From Paracoccaceae bacterium (GTDB lineage: Bacteria > Pseudomonadota > Alphaproteobacteria > Rhodobacterales > Rhodobacteraceae): a DNA stretch of 10,045 nt. Below the pieces are notes generated by a model. It was not told the origin of the DNA. It worked only from the letters and a program-made list of their open reading frames with translations, and ran no database searches. The position numbers were made by a program, and so were the translations under genes. Shown piece after piece: positions 1 through 6,593 of this stretch; the stretch's first letter is position 1; each line of letters begins with the position of its first letter. Location of the stretch: positions 1-10,045 of the forward strand of contig SKWJ01000429.1 of NCBI GenBank assembly GCA_007128995.1. Reading direction: 5' to 3'.

Positions 1-1
1 G

Positions 2-1645
2 CGGCAAAGCGGGGGGTTGTCGGGGTTTACCAAACGCAGCGAATCCGTCTTCGACCCGTTCGGTGCGGCGCATAGCTCGACCAGCATCTCTGCTGCCTTG
101 GGCTTTACCATCGGCCGCGATATGGGCCAGCCGACAGGCGATGCGATTGCTGTCATTGGGGACGGGTCGATAACCGCTGGGATGGCCTATGAGGCGCTGA
201 ACAACGCGGGCGCCGAGGGACGCAGGCTATTTGTCATTCTGAATGACAACGACATGTCGATCGCGCCGCCTGTCGGCGCAATGAATACTTATCTGAACCG
301 ATTGAACATGCCGCATGCCTCGCTGGGCGAAATTGCCCAGGGTTTCATGGCAGCGTTGCCGTCCAGCTTGCGCGAACAAGCGCTTGCCGCGCGGATGCGC
401 GCTTGTGGTGGTCCGCCTGATGCAACCATGTTCGAGCATCTGGGTTTCACCTATATCGGCCCGATTGACGGTCACTCCATGCCTGATCTTCTGGCAACCT
501 TGCGCATGGCGCATGCACGTGCAGAGGGGCCGGTCCTGATCCATGTGCGCACGGTCAAAGGCAAGGGCTATGCGCCGGCTGAAGCCGCTGATTGCAAATA
601 TCATGGTGTTGCGCGGTTTGATGTCGCGTCTGGGGCGCAGTCCAAAACTGCATCCAACGCGCCCAGCTATACATCCGTTTTTGGCAAGGCCCTGACCGAA
701 GAAGCCGCGCGTGACCCGCTCGTGGTTGCGGTCAGCGCGGCCATGCCCAATGGCACTGGTCTCGATATCATGGGTGCGCGGTTCCCGCGCCGGGTTTTTG
801 ATGTTGGAATAGCCGAGCAGCACGCCGTGACCTTCGCCGCAGGAATGGCGGCCAGCGGACTGAAACCGTTCTGCGCGATCTATTCGACATTCCTGCAGCG
901 GGGCTATGACCAGATCGTGCATGATGTCGCCCTGCAAGGCCTGCCTGTGCGTTTTGCAATAGACCGTGCTGGCCTTGTTGGCGCGGATGGCGCCACACAT
1001 GCGGGCAGCTTTGATGTGGCCTTCCTGTCAAATCTGCCCGGTATGGTTGTCATGGCCGCGGGCGACGAGGCGGAGCTGGTGCATATGGTTGCCACGGCAG
1101 TCGCGCATGACGAGGGACCGATCGCCTTTCGCTATCCGCGTGGAGAGGGCGTCGGTGTCGACTTGCCCGCGCGCGGGTCCCCGCTGACAATCGGAAAAGG
1201 ACGGATCATGCAGGAAGGTGGCCACGTTGCCTTTCTGTCCTTCGGCGCGCATTTGTCGGAAGTCACGCGCGCCGTAGAGTGTCTGGAAGCGCGCGGCATA
1301 ACCTGTACAGTCGCGGATGCGCGATTTGCCAAACCGCTTGACACTGACCTGATCACGCAACTTGCGCGTCATCACGCCGCTTTGGTGACTGTTGAACAGG
1401 GTGCGCAAGGCGGGTTTGGGGCACAGGTGCTGCATTTCATGGCCAATTCCGGGTTGCTGGAAACCGGGCTTGCGATCCGCACGCTGACACTGCCAGACCG
1501 ATTCATTGAACAGGCGAGCCCGGCCGAGATGTATCGCGATTCCGGGCTGACCTCAGAAAGCATTGCCAACGTCGCGCTTCAGGCACTTGGAGTGGAACCT
1601 CTTTCCGGACGCGTGAGTTGGACTACTGCTATGCGAGAAGCTTAG
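2..1645 (+). CDS. dxs: 1-deoxy-D-xylulose-5-phosphate synthase, 5' end missing
   Basis: The enzyme condenses pyruvate and glyceraldehyde 3-phosphate into 1-deoxy-D-xylulose 5-phosphate, the thiamine-diphosphate-dependent first step of the MEP isoprenoid pathway in the cytosol. The frame is open at the left edge. Upstream of the TTG at 17 the codons read RQSGG, matching the family's [12 protein letters not shown] stretch, so TTG 17 is an internal Leu and not the start. About 547 codons are present; the family is near 640, so roughly 90-95 N-terminal residues lie outside. Visible motifs are the ThDP/Mg site [18 protein letters not shown] (about 164-217), the NDNDMSI loop, the catalytic Glu in [13 protein letters not shown] (codon 815-817), [24 protein letters not shown] and the C-terminal LPDRFIEQ. 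All expected residues are intact. The stretch after the NDNDMSI loop (about 300-415) looks more diverged than in other DXS proteins. Two genes follow on the same strand, the first 40 bp after the stop. Identity is very secure; which paralogue it is remains open. Confidence 0.97.
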   Translation, partial: RQSGGLSGFTKRSESVFDPFGAAHSSTSISAALGFTIGRDMGQPTGDAIAVIGDGSITAGMAYEALNNAGAEGRRLFVILNDNDMSIAPPVGAMNTYLNRLNMPHASLGEIAQGFMAALPSSLREQALAARMRACGGPPDATMFEHLGFTYIGPIDGHSMPDLLATLRMAHARAEGPVLIHVRTVKGKGYAPAEAADCKYHGVARFDVASGAQSKTASNAPSYTSVFGKALTEEAARDPLVVAVSAAMPNGTGLDIMGARFPRRVFDVGIAEQHAVTFAAGMAASGLKPFCAIYSTFLQRGYDQIVHDVALQGLPVRFAIDRAGLVGADGATHAGSFDVAFLSNLPGMVVMAAGDEAELVHMVATAVAHDEGPIAFRYPRGEGVGVDLPARGSPLTIGKGRIMQEGGHVAFLSFGAHLSEVTRAVECLEARGITCTVADARFAKPLDTDLITQLARHHAALVTVEQGAQGGFGAQVLHFMANSGLLETGLAIRTLTLPDRFIEQASPAEMYRDSGLTSESIANVALQALGVEPLSGRVSWTTAMREA

Positions 1646-1671
1646 AGTTGGCATGTTTTTCTTTTCAAGAC

Positions 1672-1677
1672 AGGGAG
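1672..1677 (+). promoter_or_regulatory. Ribosome binding site fixing the start of the HhH membrane protein
   Basis: AGGGAG lies 8 bases before ATG 1686. The longer in-frame ATG at 1653 has only a weak purine stretch before it, so 1686 is the preferred start. Confidence 0.6.
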
Positions 1678-1685
1678 CTTTGGGA

Positions 1686-2306
1686 ATGCCACATACAGAA
1701 ATGAAGAATGCACCGCCACTTTATGGCTGGGCTATTGCGGTTGCGGCTGGCGCAGTTGCGACTGCCGTGTCGTTCCTGCTGGTGGGAATCGAAGGGAATG
1801 GTTCGGTTGCCATCGGTGCCGTGATCACTCTGCTTGTCGGCGTCGTTTTTACCATTGCCGAACGGCCGCCGAGTGTTGCAAAGCCGGTGTTGACCAAGCA
1901 AGTCACAGCACCAACCGCAAAGACACCGCCTCCGGTCGAGGCCTCGGTCGAGACCCCGTCGGCTGCGACAACTGCCGCCGCCAGCGACATTCCACGCGTT
2001 GTCGAAGATGTGCCAGCGGCGCAGGCTGAAGCCGCAGAGGGCTTGCCCGGAAAACGGCCTCAGGCCCTTGCCGCACCACAGGGATCAGCCGATGATCTGA
2101 AACAGATATCAGGTCTGGGTCCCGTGCTTGAAGGCAAGCTTAACGAAGTTGGTATCTATCATTTCTGGCAGATTGCGGCATGGGACGAGGATGAGATTGC
2201 CTGGGTAGATACAACGCTCAATTTCAAAGGTCGTATCGAACGCGATGACTGGATATCGCAAGCAAAACGACTGGCTGAAACCGGCAGCTCTGATTCACCG
2301 TCCTGA
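1686..2306 (+). CDS. Small two-helix membrane protein with C-terminal NuoE-tail-like helix-hairpin-helix domain
   Basis: The protein has 206 residues from the preferred ATG, which has a good AGGGAG site; starting at 1653 would add 11 residues. Residues 12-34 and 39-57 are two hydrophobic segments joined by a short loop (GIEGNGS), typical of a membrane hairpin. Residues 60-134 are a low-complexity Ala/Pro/Thr/Glu linker. Residues 135-197 form a compact domain with DDLKQISGLGP (the HhH glycine hairpin), HFWQIAAW, IAWVD, FKGRIERDDW and a final QAKRLA. This domain type resembles the helix-3-turn-helix domain of COG3743 and the C-terminal extension of NuoE in Rhodobacterales. The COG name suggests a nuclease, but no catalytic residues are evident, so I make no nuclease claim. 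It lies between dxs and a CIA30-family gene that starts 3 bases after its stop, so the two are probably co-translated. Function unknown; a membrane-tethered scaffold or complex I accessory role is possible. Confidence 0.85.
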   Translation: MPHTEMKNAPPLYGWAIAVAAGAVATAVSFLLVGIEGNGSVAIGAVITLLVGVVFTIAERPPSVAKPVLTKQVTAPTAKTPPPVEASVETPSAATTAAASDIPRVVEDVPAAQAEAAEGLPGKRPQALAAPQGSADDLKQISGLGPVLEGKLNEVGIYHFWQIAAWDEDEIAWVDTTLNFKGRIERDDWISQAKRLAETGSSDSPS

Positions 2307-2309
2307 GGC

Positions 2310-2828
2310 ATGATCCTTGAAAACGGGGGCGGGCTGTCAGGCAGCCTGCGTGCTGAAAACGGGTATGTTTGGCGCTGCGTGACAGATACAGTCATGGGCG
2401 GCGTGAGTACAGGTCGCATTGCGCGCACTGTGATCGAGAATCGATCCGCCCTGCGAATGACAGGCGATGTGAGTTTGCGTAATAATGGCGGTTTCGTGCA
2501 GATGGTCCTTGACCTTGCCGAGAACGGGTCTGCGCTGAACGCATCCAGGTTTCAGGGGGTGTCGCTGGTCATTCGCGGGAATGGAGCCCCCGATAACATT
2601 CATTTGCGCAGCCCTGACATGGATCGGGTCTGGCAATCCTGGCGATACAGCTTCAAGGCCCCACAAGACTGGACCGAATTGCGCATCAGTTTTGCCGAGT
2701 TTCAGCCTCACCGGACCGAGCTTCCGGTCACACCCTCCCGACTTGCGCGGATTGGTCTTGTCGCAATCGGCAAGGAGATGCGCGCAGATCTGGCACTGTC
2801 GCGGTTGGAGTTGATAGAGGTCCTGTGA
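2310..2828 (+). CDS. CIA30-family protein (complex I intermediate-associated protein 30-like)
   Basis: This 172-residue protein has CIA30 family signatures: W21 followed by DTVMGGVS (26-33), GDVSLRNNGGF (52-62), F81-x-G83, DNIHLR (95-100), WRYSF (111-115), and a C-terminal strand set around RIGLVAIGKEMRADLALSRLEL. The family fold is a galactose-binding-like beta sandwich. Mitochondrial CIA30/NDUFAF1 is a complex I assembly factor; the roles of bacterial members are mostly untested. There is no signal peptide or membrane segment, so it is probably cytosolic. The ATG sits 3 bases after the TGA of the preceding gene, and the only purine-rich stretch (GAGG) overlaps that stop and is too close for a normal site, which points to translational coupling. 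It is the last gene of the dxs-side unit and converges on carB. Family membership is confident; function is inferred. Confidence 0.88.
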   Translation: MILENGGGLSGSLRAENGYVWRCVTDTVMGGVSTGRIARTVIENRSALRMTGDVSLRNNGGFVQMVLDLAENGSALNASRFQGVSLVIRGNGAPDNIHLRSPDMDRVWQSWRYSFKAPQDWTELRISFAEFQPHRTELPVTPSRLARIGLVAIGKEMRADLALSRLELIEVL

Positions 2829-2982
2829 AGTCTGGACCTGCGGTTTGGGCGCAACGGTTGGCGCTGCACCTCTCATCATCCGTTGACAATTTCACCAAAC
2901 AAGACTGATCCCTGCCTGGACAATGCGGCGGAAGAAGGCCGGTGACCGAGTGCAGACCAACCATGCGCAGCACGACGTCAGA
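2829..2982. other. Convergent intergenic region, no clear terminator
   Basis: This 154 bp region separates the CIA30-family gene from the end of carB. I looked for a stem-loop followed by a T-run on either strand and found none that convinces. It holds an imperfect direct repeat, CGGTTTGGGCGC (2841-2852) and CGGTTGGCGC (2855-2864), and a near-palindrome CCGGTGACCG (2939-2948), neither with an obvious role. Confidence 0.5.
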
Positions 2983-5900
2983 TCATGCCGCAGGATGCTG
3001 CAATGCCCTGACACCGATATCTCCTTCTTCACGCGCCTTGATTGCCATGACAGCCGCGTGGCTGCCCGCGGCTGTGGTGTAATAGGGAATCTTGTCATAG
3101 AGCGCCACAGACCGGATCTCGCGGCTGTCCTCGATTGCCTGCGCGCCTTCGGTGGTGTTCAAGACCATGACGATTTCGCCACTTTTCAACAGATCAACAA
3201 TGTTCGGACGCCCCTCATAGACCTTGTTGACCAGTTCGCATGTCACGCCCTGGGCGCTAAGCCAGTCAGCCGTGCCGCGGGTCGCGACAATCTCGAAGCC
3301 CAGCTCTGTCAAGGTCAAAGCCGCCTCTTTCATATGCGCGGTCTTGTCATAATCCTTGATTGACAGGAACACCCGGCCAGCCTCGGGCAGAGTAACCCCT
3401 GCACCAAGTTGCGCCTTGTAGAAGGCACGTGCGAAATTGCGCGCCCATCCCATCACTTCCCCGGTCGAGCGCATTTCCGGTCCAAGCAGCGTATCCACGC
3501 CGGGAAAACGTGCAAATGGCAGCACAGCTTCCTTGACAGAGAACCACGGTGTCTGCGGATCTGCCAGCGTCATCGGGTCCCCCATGGGCATTGGTTCTGA
3601 CGGCGACACATTGCTGTCGATGGGCGCGCGCAGGGGAAAGTTCGATAATGGCTCTCCTGCCATCAGGCGCGCGGCGATGCTTGCTATGGCACTGTCCGTT
3701 GCCTTGGCCACGAAGGGCACAGTCCGGCTGGCGCGCGGATTGACTTCGAGAACGTAGATGACATCGCCCTTGATGGCGAATTGTACATTCATCAACCCGA
3801 CAACGTTCAGACCCCGTGCCATCGCCTCGGTTTGTGAACGAAGCTCTGCTATCACTTCGGCGCTTAACGAATAGGGAGGTAGCGAACAGGCGCTGTCACC
3901 AGAATGGACACCTGCCTCTTCGATATGTTGCATGATACCAGCGACATGAACATTCTCTCCGTCGCAGAGGGCATCCACATCGACCTCAACTGCGCCGACA
4001 AGGTAACTGTCCAGCAGCACCGGATTCTTTCCAGACACAACCACTGCCTCGCGGATATACCGTTCCAGATGTGCATCATCGCGGACAATTTCCATGGCGC
4101 GCCCGCCCAGCACATAGGACGGACGGATCACCAGCGGATAGCCCACGTCTTTGGCAATCTCGAAGGCCTGATCGCGGTTGGACGCAATCCCATTGACGGG
4201 CTGTTTCAGCCCCAGCTTGTTCAGCAGGGCCTGAAAACGTTCACGATCCTCTGCAAGATCGATCGCATCCGGCGAGGTTCCGAGGATCGGAATACCCTCT
4301 TCTTCCAGTGCATTGGCGAGTTTGAGTGGCGTCTGCCCCCCAAATTGCACGATAACCCCGTGCAAGATGCCCTTGTCCTGCTCGACACGAAGGATTTCCA
4401 GCACGTGTTCCAGTGTCAGCGGCTCGAAATACAGCCGGTCTGATGTATCGTAATCGGTACTGACCGTTTCGGGGTTGCAGTTGATCATGATCGTCTCAAA
4501 ACCGACATCGGTCAGTGCGAAACAGGCATGACAGCAGCAATAATCGAACTCAATCCCCTGGCCGATCCGGTTGGGGCCACCGCCAAGGATAACCACCTTT
4601 TTCCGGTCAGAGGGACGCGCCTCGCATTCCACATCCCCCATGACAGGCGTCTCGTAGGTGGAATACATATACGGTGTCTGCGCCTCGAATTCCGCTGCGC
4701 AGGTGTCGATGCGCTTGAATACAGCGTTCACACCAAGGTTCCGGCGCGCGCGCCGGACCTGCGCTTCCTCGCGCCCAGTCAGGTTCGCAAGCCGTGCATC
4801 CGTGAAGCCCAGCATTTTCAGGTCACGCAGTGCTTCGGCACTCAACGGCAGGCCGTTGCGGGCAATTTCGGATTCTGTGTCGATTATTTCGCGAATGCGG
4901 TCAAGAAACCAAGGGTCGAAGGCCGTTGCGATCTGGATGTCGTCATTGGTCAGCCCCTCGCGCATGGCCTGGGCAATCAGGCGCAGCCGATCGGGTGTCT
5001 GCGCCGAGATTGCCTTGATGATCGCGGCCCGATCCGGTGCTCCGGGGATGGCAATCTCGTCAAATCCGGTCAGCCCCGTTTCGAGCGAGGCCAGCGCTTT
5101 TTGCAACGATTCGTGGAAGGTCCGGCCAATCGCCATGGCTTCGCCGACGGATTTCATGGCGGTCGTGAGTTCGGGTTTAGAGCCTGGAAACTTTTCGAAC
5201 GCGAATCTCGGGATCTTCGTCACCACATAGTCGATCGTCGGCTCGAAGCTGGCGGGCGTCACTTTTGTGATGTCGTTGTCAAGCTCATCCAGCGTGTAGC
5301 CAACTGCCAGTTTCGCCGCGATCTTTGCAATCGGGAAGCCTGTCGCTTTGGATGCGAGTGCAGAAGAGCGTGACACGCGCGGGTTCATCTCGATCACAAC
5401 CATTCGGCCGTCAGCGGGGTTGATCGCCCATTGGACATTCGAGCCGCCGGTTTCCACCCCGATCTCACGCAGGACCGCGATCGACCCGTTGCGCATGATC
5501 TGGTATTCCTTGTCGGTCAGTGTCAACGCCGGGGCGACAGTGATCGAATCCCCAGTATGCACACCCATTGGATCGACATTTTCAATCGAACAGACAATGA
5601 TTGCATTGTCCGCCCGGTCGCGGACCACTTCCATCTCGAACTCTTTCCAGCCGAGAAGGGATTCATCGATCAGGATCTGCGCAACTGGCGATGCATCCAG
5701 CCCCGACCGGCAGATGCGCTCATAATCGTCACGATTATAGGCAACGCCTCCGCCAGTACCGCCAAGAGTGAAGGCAGGGCGGATGATTGCAGGCAGACCG
5801 ACATACTCGATCGCGTCAATGGCCGCTGCCACACCTGCGTTGACATCGAATTTCCCGTTTTCCAGTTTCGGGGCAGCAATGATGGTTGCCTTGGGGTTTT

Positions 5901-6324
5901 CAAGTCCGATCCGGTCCATCGCTTCGCGGAAGAGCTTGCGATCTTCTGCCATTTCGATGGCCTGACGGTTGGCGCCGATAAGTTCGACCCCGAACTTGTC
6001 CAGCATTCCCATATCCGCCAGCGCAAGGGACGTGTTCAGTCCAGTCTGGCCGCCCATCGTAGGCAACAGGGCGTCCGGGCGCTCTTTTTCGATGATCTTG
6101 GCCACGATTTCGGGCGTGATCGGTTCGATATAGGTGGCATCGGCAAGGCCCGGATCGGTCATGATCGTGGCCGGGTTTGAATTGACCAGAATGACGCGAT
6201 ACCCTTCCTCGCGCAGGGCCTTGCAGGCCTGAGCGCCGGAATAATCGAATTCGCAGGCCTGCCCAATGACAATTGGTCCCGCCCCGATGATCATGATGGA
6301 TTGGATATCTGTTCTCTTCGGCAT
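2983..6324 (-). CDS. carB: Carbamoyl-phosphate synthetase large subunit
   Basis: With CarA, this subunit makes carbamoyl phosphate from bicarbonate, glutamine-derived ammonia and two ATP, feeding arginine and pyrimidine synthesis in the cytosol. From ATG 6324 it has 1113 residues, against 1073 in E. coli, and all four domains are present. The first ATP-grasp half (1 to about 400) has [20 protein letters not shown] (14-33), the [14 protein letters not shown] loop and [17 protein letters not shown]. The oligomerisation domain is about 400-560. The second half (about 570-960) has [31 protein letters not shown] and [14 protein letters not shown]. The C-terminal MGS-like allosteric domain keeps T1015/T1018 (TRGT), K1034 (VNKV) and N1056-T1058 (NTT), aligned with nucleotide-effector residues of the E. 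coli enzyme. Extra length comes from short inserts near 150-163 and 557-564 and a Pro/Met-rich insert near 895-925. The start MPKRTDI matches the family; the in-frame ATG at 6348 adds eight unlikely residues. carA is not adjacent. Confidence 0.98.
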   Translation of the reverse strand: MPKRTDIQSIMIIGAGPIVIGQACEFDYSGAQACKALREEGYRVILVNSNPATIMTDPGLADATYIEPITPEIVAKIIEKERPDALLPTMGGQTGLNTSLALADMGMLDKFGVELIGANRQAIEMAEDRKLFREAMDRIGLENPKATIIAAPKLENGKFDVNAGVAAAIDAIEYVGLPAIIRPAFTLGGTGGGVAYNRDDYERICRSGLDASPVAQILIDESLLGWKEFEMEVVRDRADNAIIVCSIENVDPMGVHTGDSITVAPALTLTDKEYQIMRNGSIAVLREIGVETGGSNVQWAINPADGRMVVIEMNPRVSRSSALASKATGFPIAKIAAKLAVGYTLDELDNDITKVTPASFEPTIDYVVTKIPRFAFEKFPGSKPELTTAMKSVGEAMAIGRTFHESLQKALASLETGLTGFDEIAIPGAPDRAAIIKAISAQTPDRLRLIAQAMREGLTNDDIQIATAFDPWFLDRIREIIDTESEIARNGLPLSAEALRDLKMLGFTDARLANLTGREEAQVRRARRNLGVNAVFKRIDTCAAEFEAQTPYMYSTYETPVMGDVECEARPSDRKKVVILGGGPNRIGQGIEFDYCCCHACFALTDVGFETIMINCNPETVSTDYDTSDRLYFEPLTLEHVLEILRVEQDKGILHGVIVQFGGQTPLKLANALEEEGIPILGTSPDAIDLAEDRERFQALLNKLGLKQPVNGIASNRDQAFEIAKDVGYPLVIRPSYVLGGRAMEIVRDDAHLERYIREAVVVSGKNPVLLDSYLVGAVEVDVDALCDGENVHVAGIMQHIEEAGVHSGDSACSLPPYSLSAEVIAELRSQTEAMARGLNVVGLMNVQFAIKGDVIYVLEVNPRASRTVPFVAKATDSAIASIAARLMAGEPLSNFPLRAPIDSNVSPSEPMPMGDPMTLADPQTPWFSVKEAVLPFARFPGVDTLLGPEMRSTGEVMGWARNFARAFYKAQLGAGVTLPEAGRVFLSIKDYDKTAHMKEAALTLTELGFEIVATRGTADWLSAQGVTCELVNKVYEGRPNIVDLLKSGEIVMVLNTTEGAQAIEDSREIRSVALYDKIPYYTTAAGSHAAVMAIKAREEGDIGVRALQHPAA

Positions 6325-6330
6325 GACGGA

Positions 6331-6335
6331 CCCCT
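6331..6335 (-). promoter_or_regulatory. Ribosome binding site fixing the carB start
   Basis: On the minus strand AGGGG lies 6 bases before ATG 6324, whose product begins MPKRTDI as in other CarB proteins. This favours 6324 over the upstream in-frame ATG at 6348. Confidence 0.6.
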
Positions 6336-6393
6336 GACTGACCTGCACGTCTGCGTCCTGGTGCTTTGAAAAACACCCCGCAAATTGTTGCGC

Positions 6394-6421
6394 GTTATAG
6401 TCGAGGAGGGCCGCGACGCAA
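6394..6421 (-). promoter_or_regulatory. Candidate carB promoter
   Basis: Reading the minus strand, TTGCGT (6421-6416) is followed after 16 bases by TATAAC (6399-6394). TATAAC is one base from the consensus -10 box, and TTGCG-type -35 boxes are usual in alphaproteobacteria. Transcription would begin near 6387, giving a leader of about 60 bases before ATG 6324. This was found by eye; no motif score was computed. Confidence 0.4.
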
Positions 6422-6583
6422 GCCCCGATCCAGCACGAAGCAGTTTGCTATTCCAGATAAAGAAAAACCGTGCTGTGGCGCAGTTTGAGTGTCATCGGAA
6501 ATTTGCGGATGCTAAGGACGAAGCTACGTTTCGTTCAGGGGAATAGCGGCGGACCTGTTGCCGCGCGTTCCCCCGCGTTGGCA
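6422..6583. other. Divergent intergenic region upstream of the hybrid kinase
   Basis: This is the rest of the 269 bp gap between the divergent carB and kinase genes. It contains a perfect 7 bp inverted repeat, CAGCACG (6431-6437) and CGTGCTG (6469-6475), 31 bases apart, and the 8-mer GCAGTTTG twice, at 6440-6447 and 6480-6487, exactly 40 bases apart. Either could be a regulator site, but both are short enough to arise by chance. I see no convincing forward promoter for the kinase; TTGAGT at 6485-6490 has no good -10 partner. Confidence 0.3.
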
Positions 6584-6588
6584 AGAGG
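6583..6588 (+). promoter_or_regulatory. Ribosome binding site fixing the hybrid kinase start
   Basis: AAGAGG lies 5 bases before ATG 6594. The longer alternative from TTG 6558 would add 12 residues (MPRVPPRWQEAG) without a comparable site, so 6594 is preferred. Confidence 0.55.
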
Positions 6589-6593
6589 CAGGA

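Noticed and set aside
227..1000. Long open frame on the minus strand inside dxs (257 codons)
   Set aside because: It is fully antisense to an intact dxs, is rich in His/Arg/Cys as expected for a shadow frame, and resembles no family I recognise.
2841..2864. Imperfect direct repeat CGGTTTGGGCGC / CGGTTGGCGC in the convergent gap
   Set aside because: The two copies differ by indels, are very short, and do not form a usable hairpin; chance is sufficient.
2337..2879. Minus-strand open frame over the CIA30-family gene (180 codons)
   Set aside because: It is antisense to a gene with clear family motifs, and its own translation has no recognisable domain or ribosome binding site.
2883..2911. TTGACA at 2883-2888 as a -35 box
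   Set aside because: The sequence 17 bp downstream (TGATCC) is a poor -10 box, and no forward gene follows, only the end of carB.
2923..3363. Plus-strand open frame entering the end of carB (146 codons)
   Set aside because: Most of it is the complement of the CarB allosteric domain; composition is that of a shadow frame.
3904..6180. Several long plus-strand open frames inside carB (3904-4443, 4528-5373, 5431-6180)
   Set aside because: All lie antisense to an uninterrupted and strongly conserved carB; high-GC coding DNA commonly produces such frames.
6360..6377. Small hairpin in the carB leader (GGTG-TTT paired with AAA-CACC)
   Set aside because: The stem is 7 bp with a bulge, half A/T, and has a 3-base loop; too weak to call an attenuator or riboswitch.
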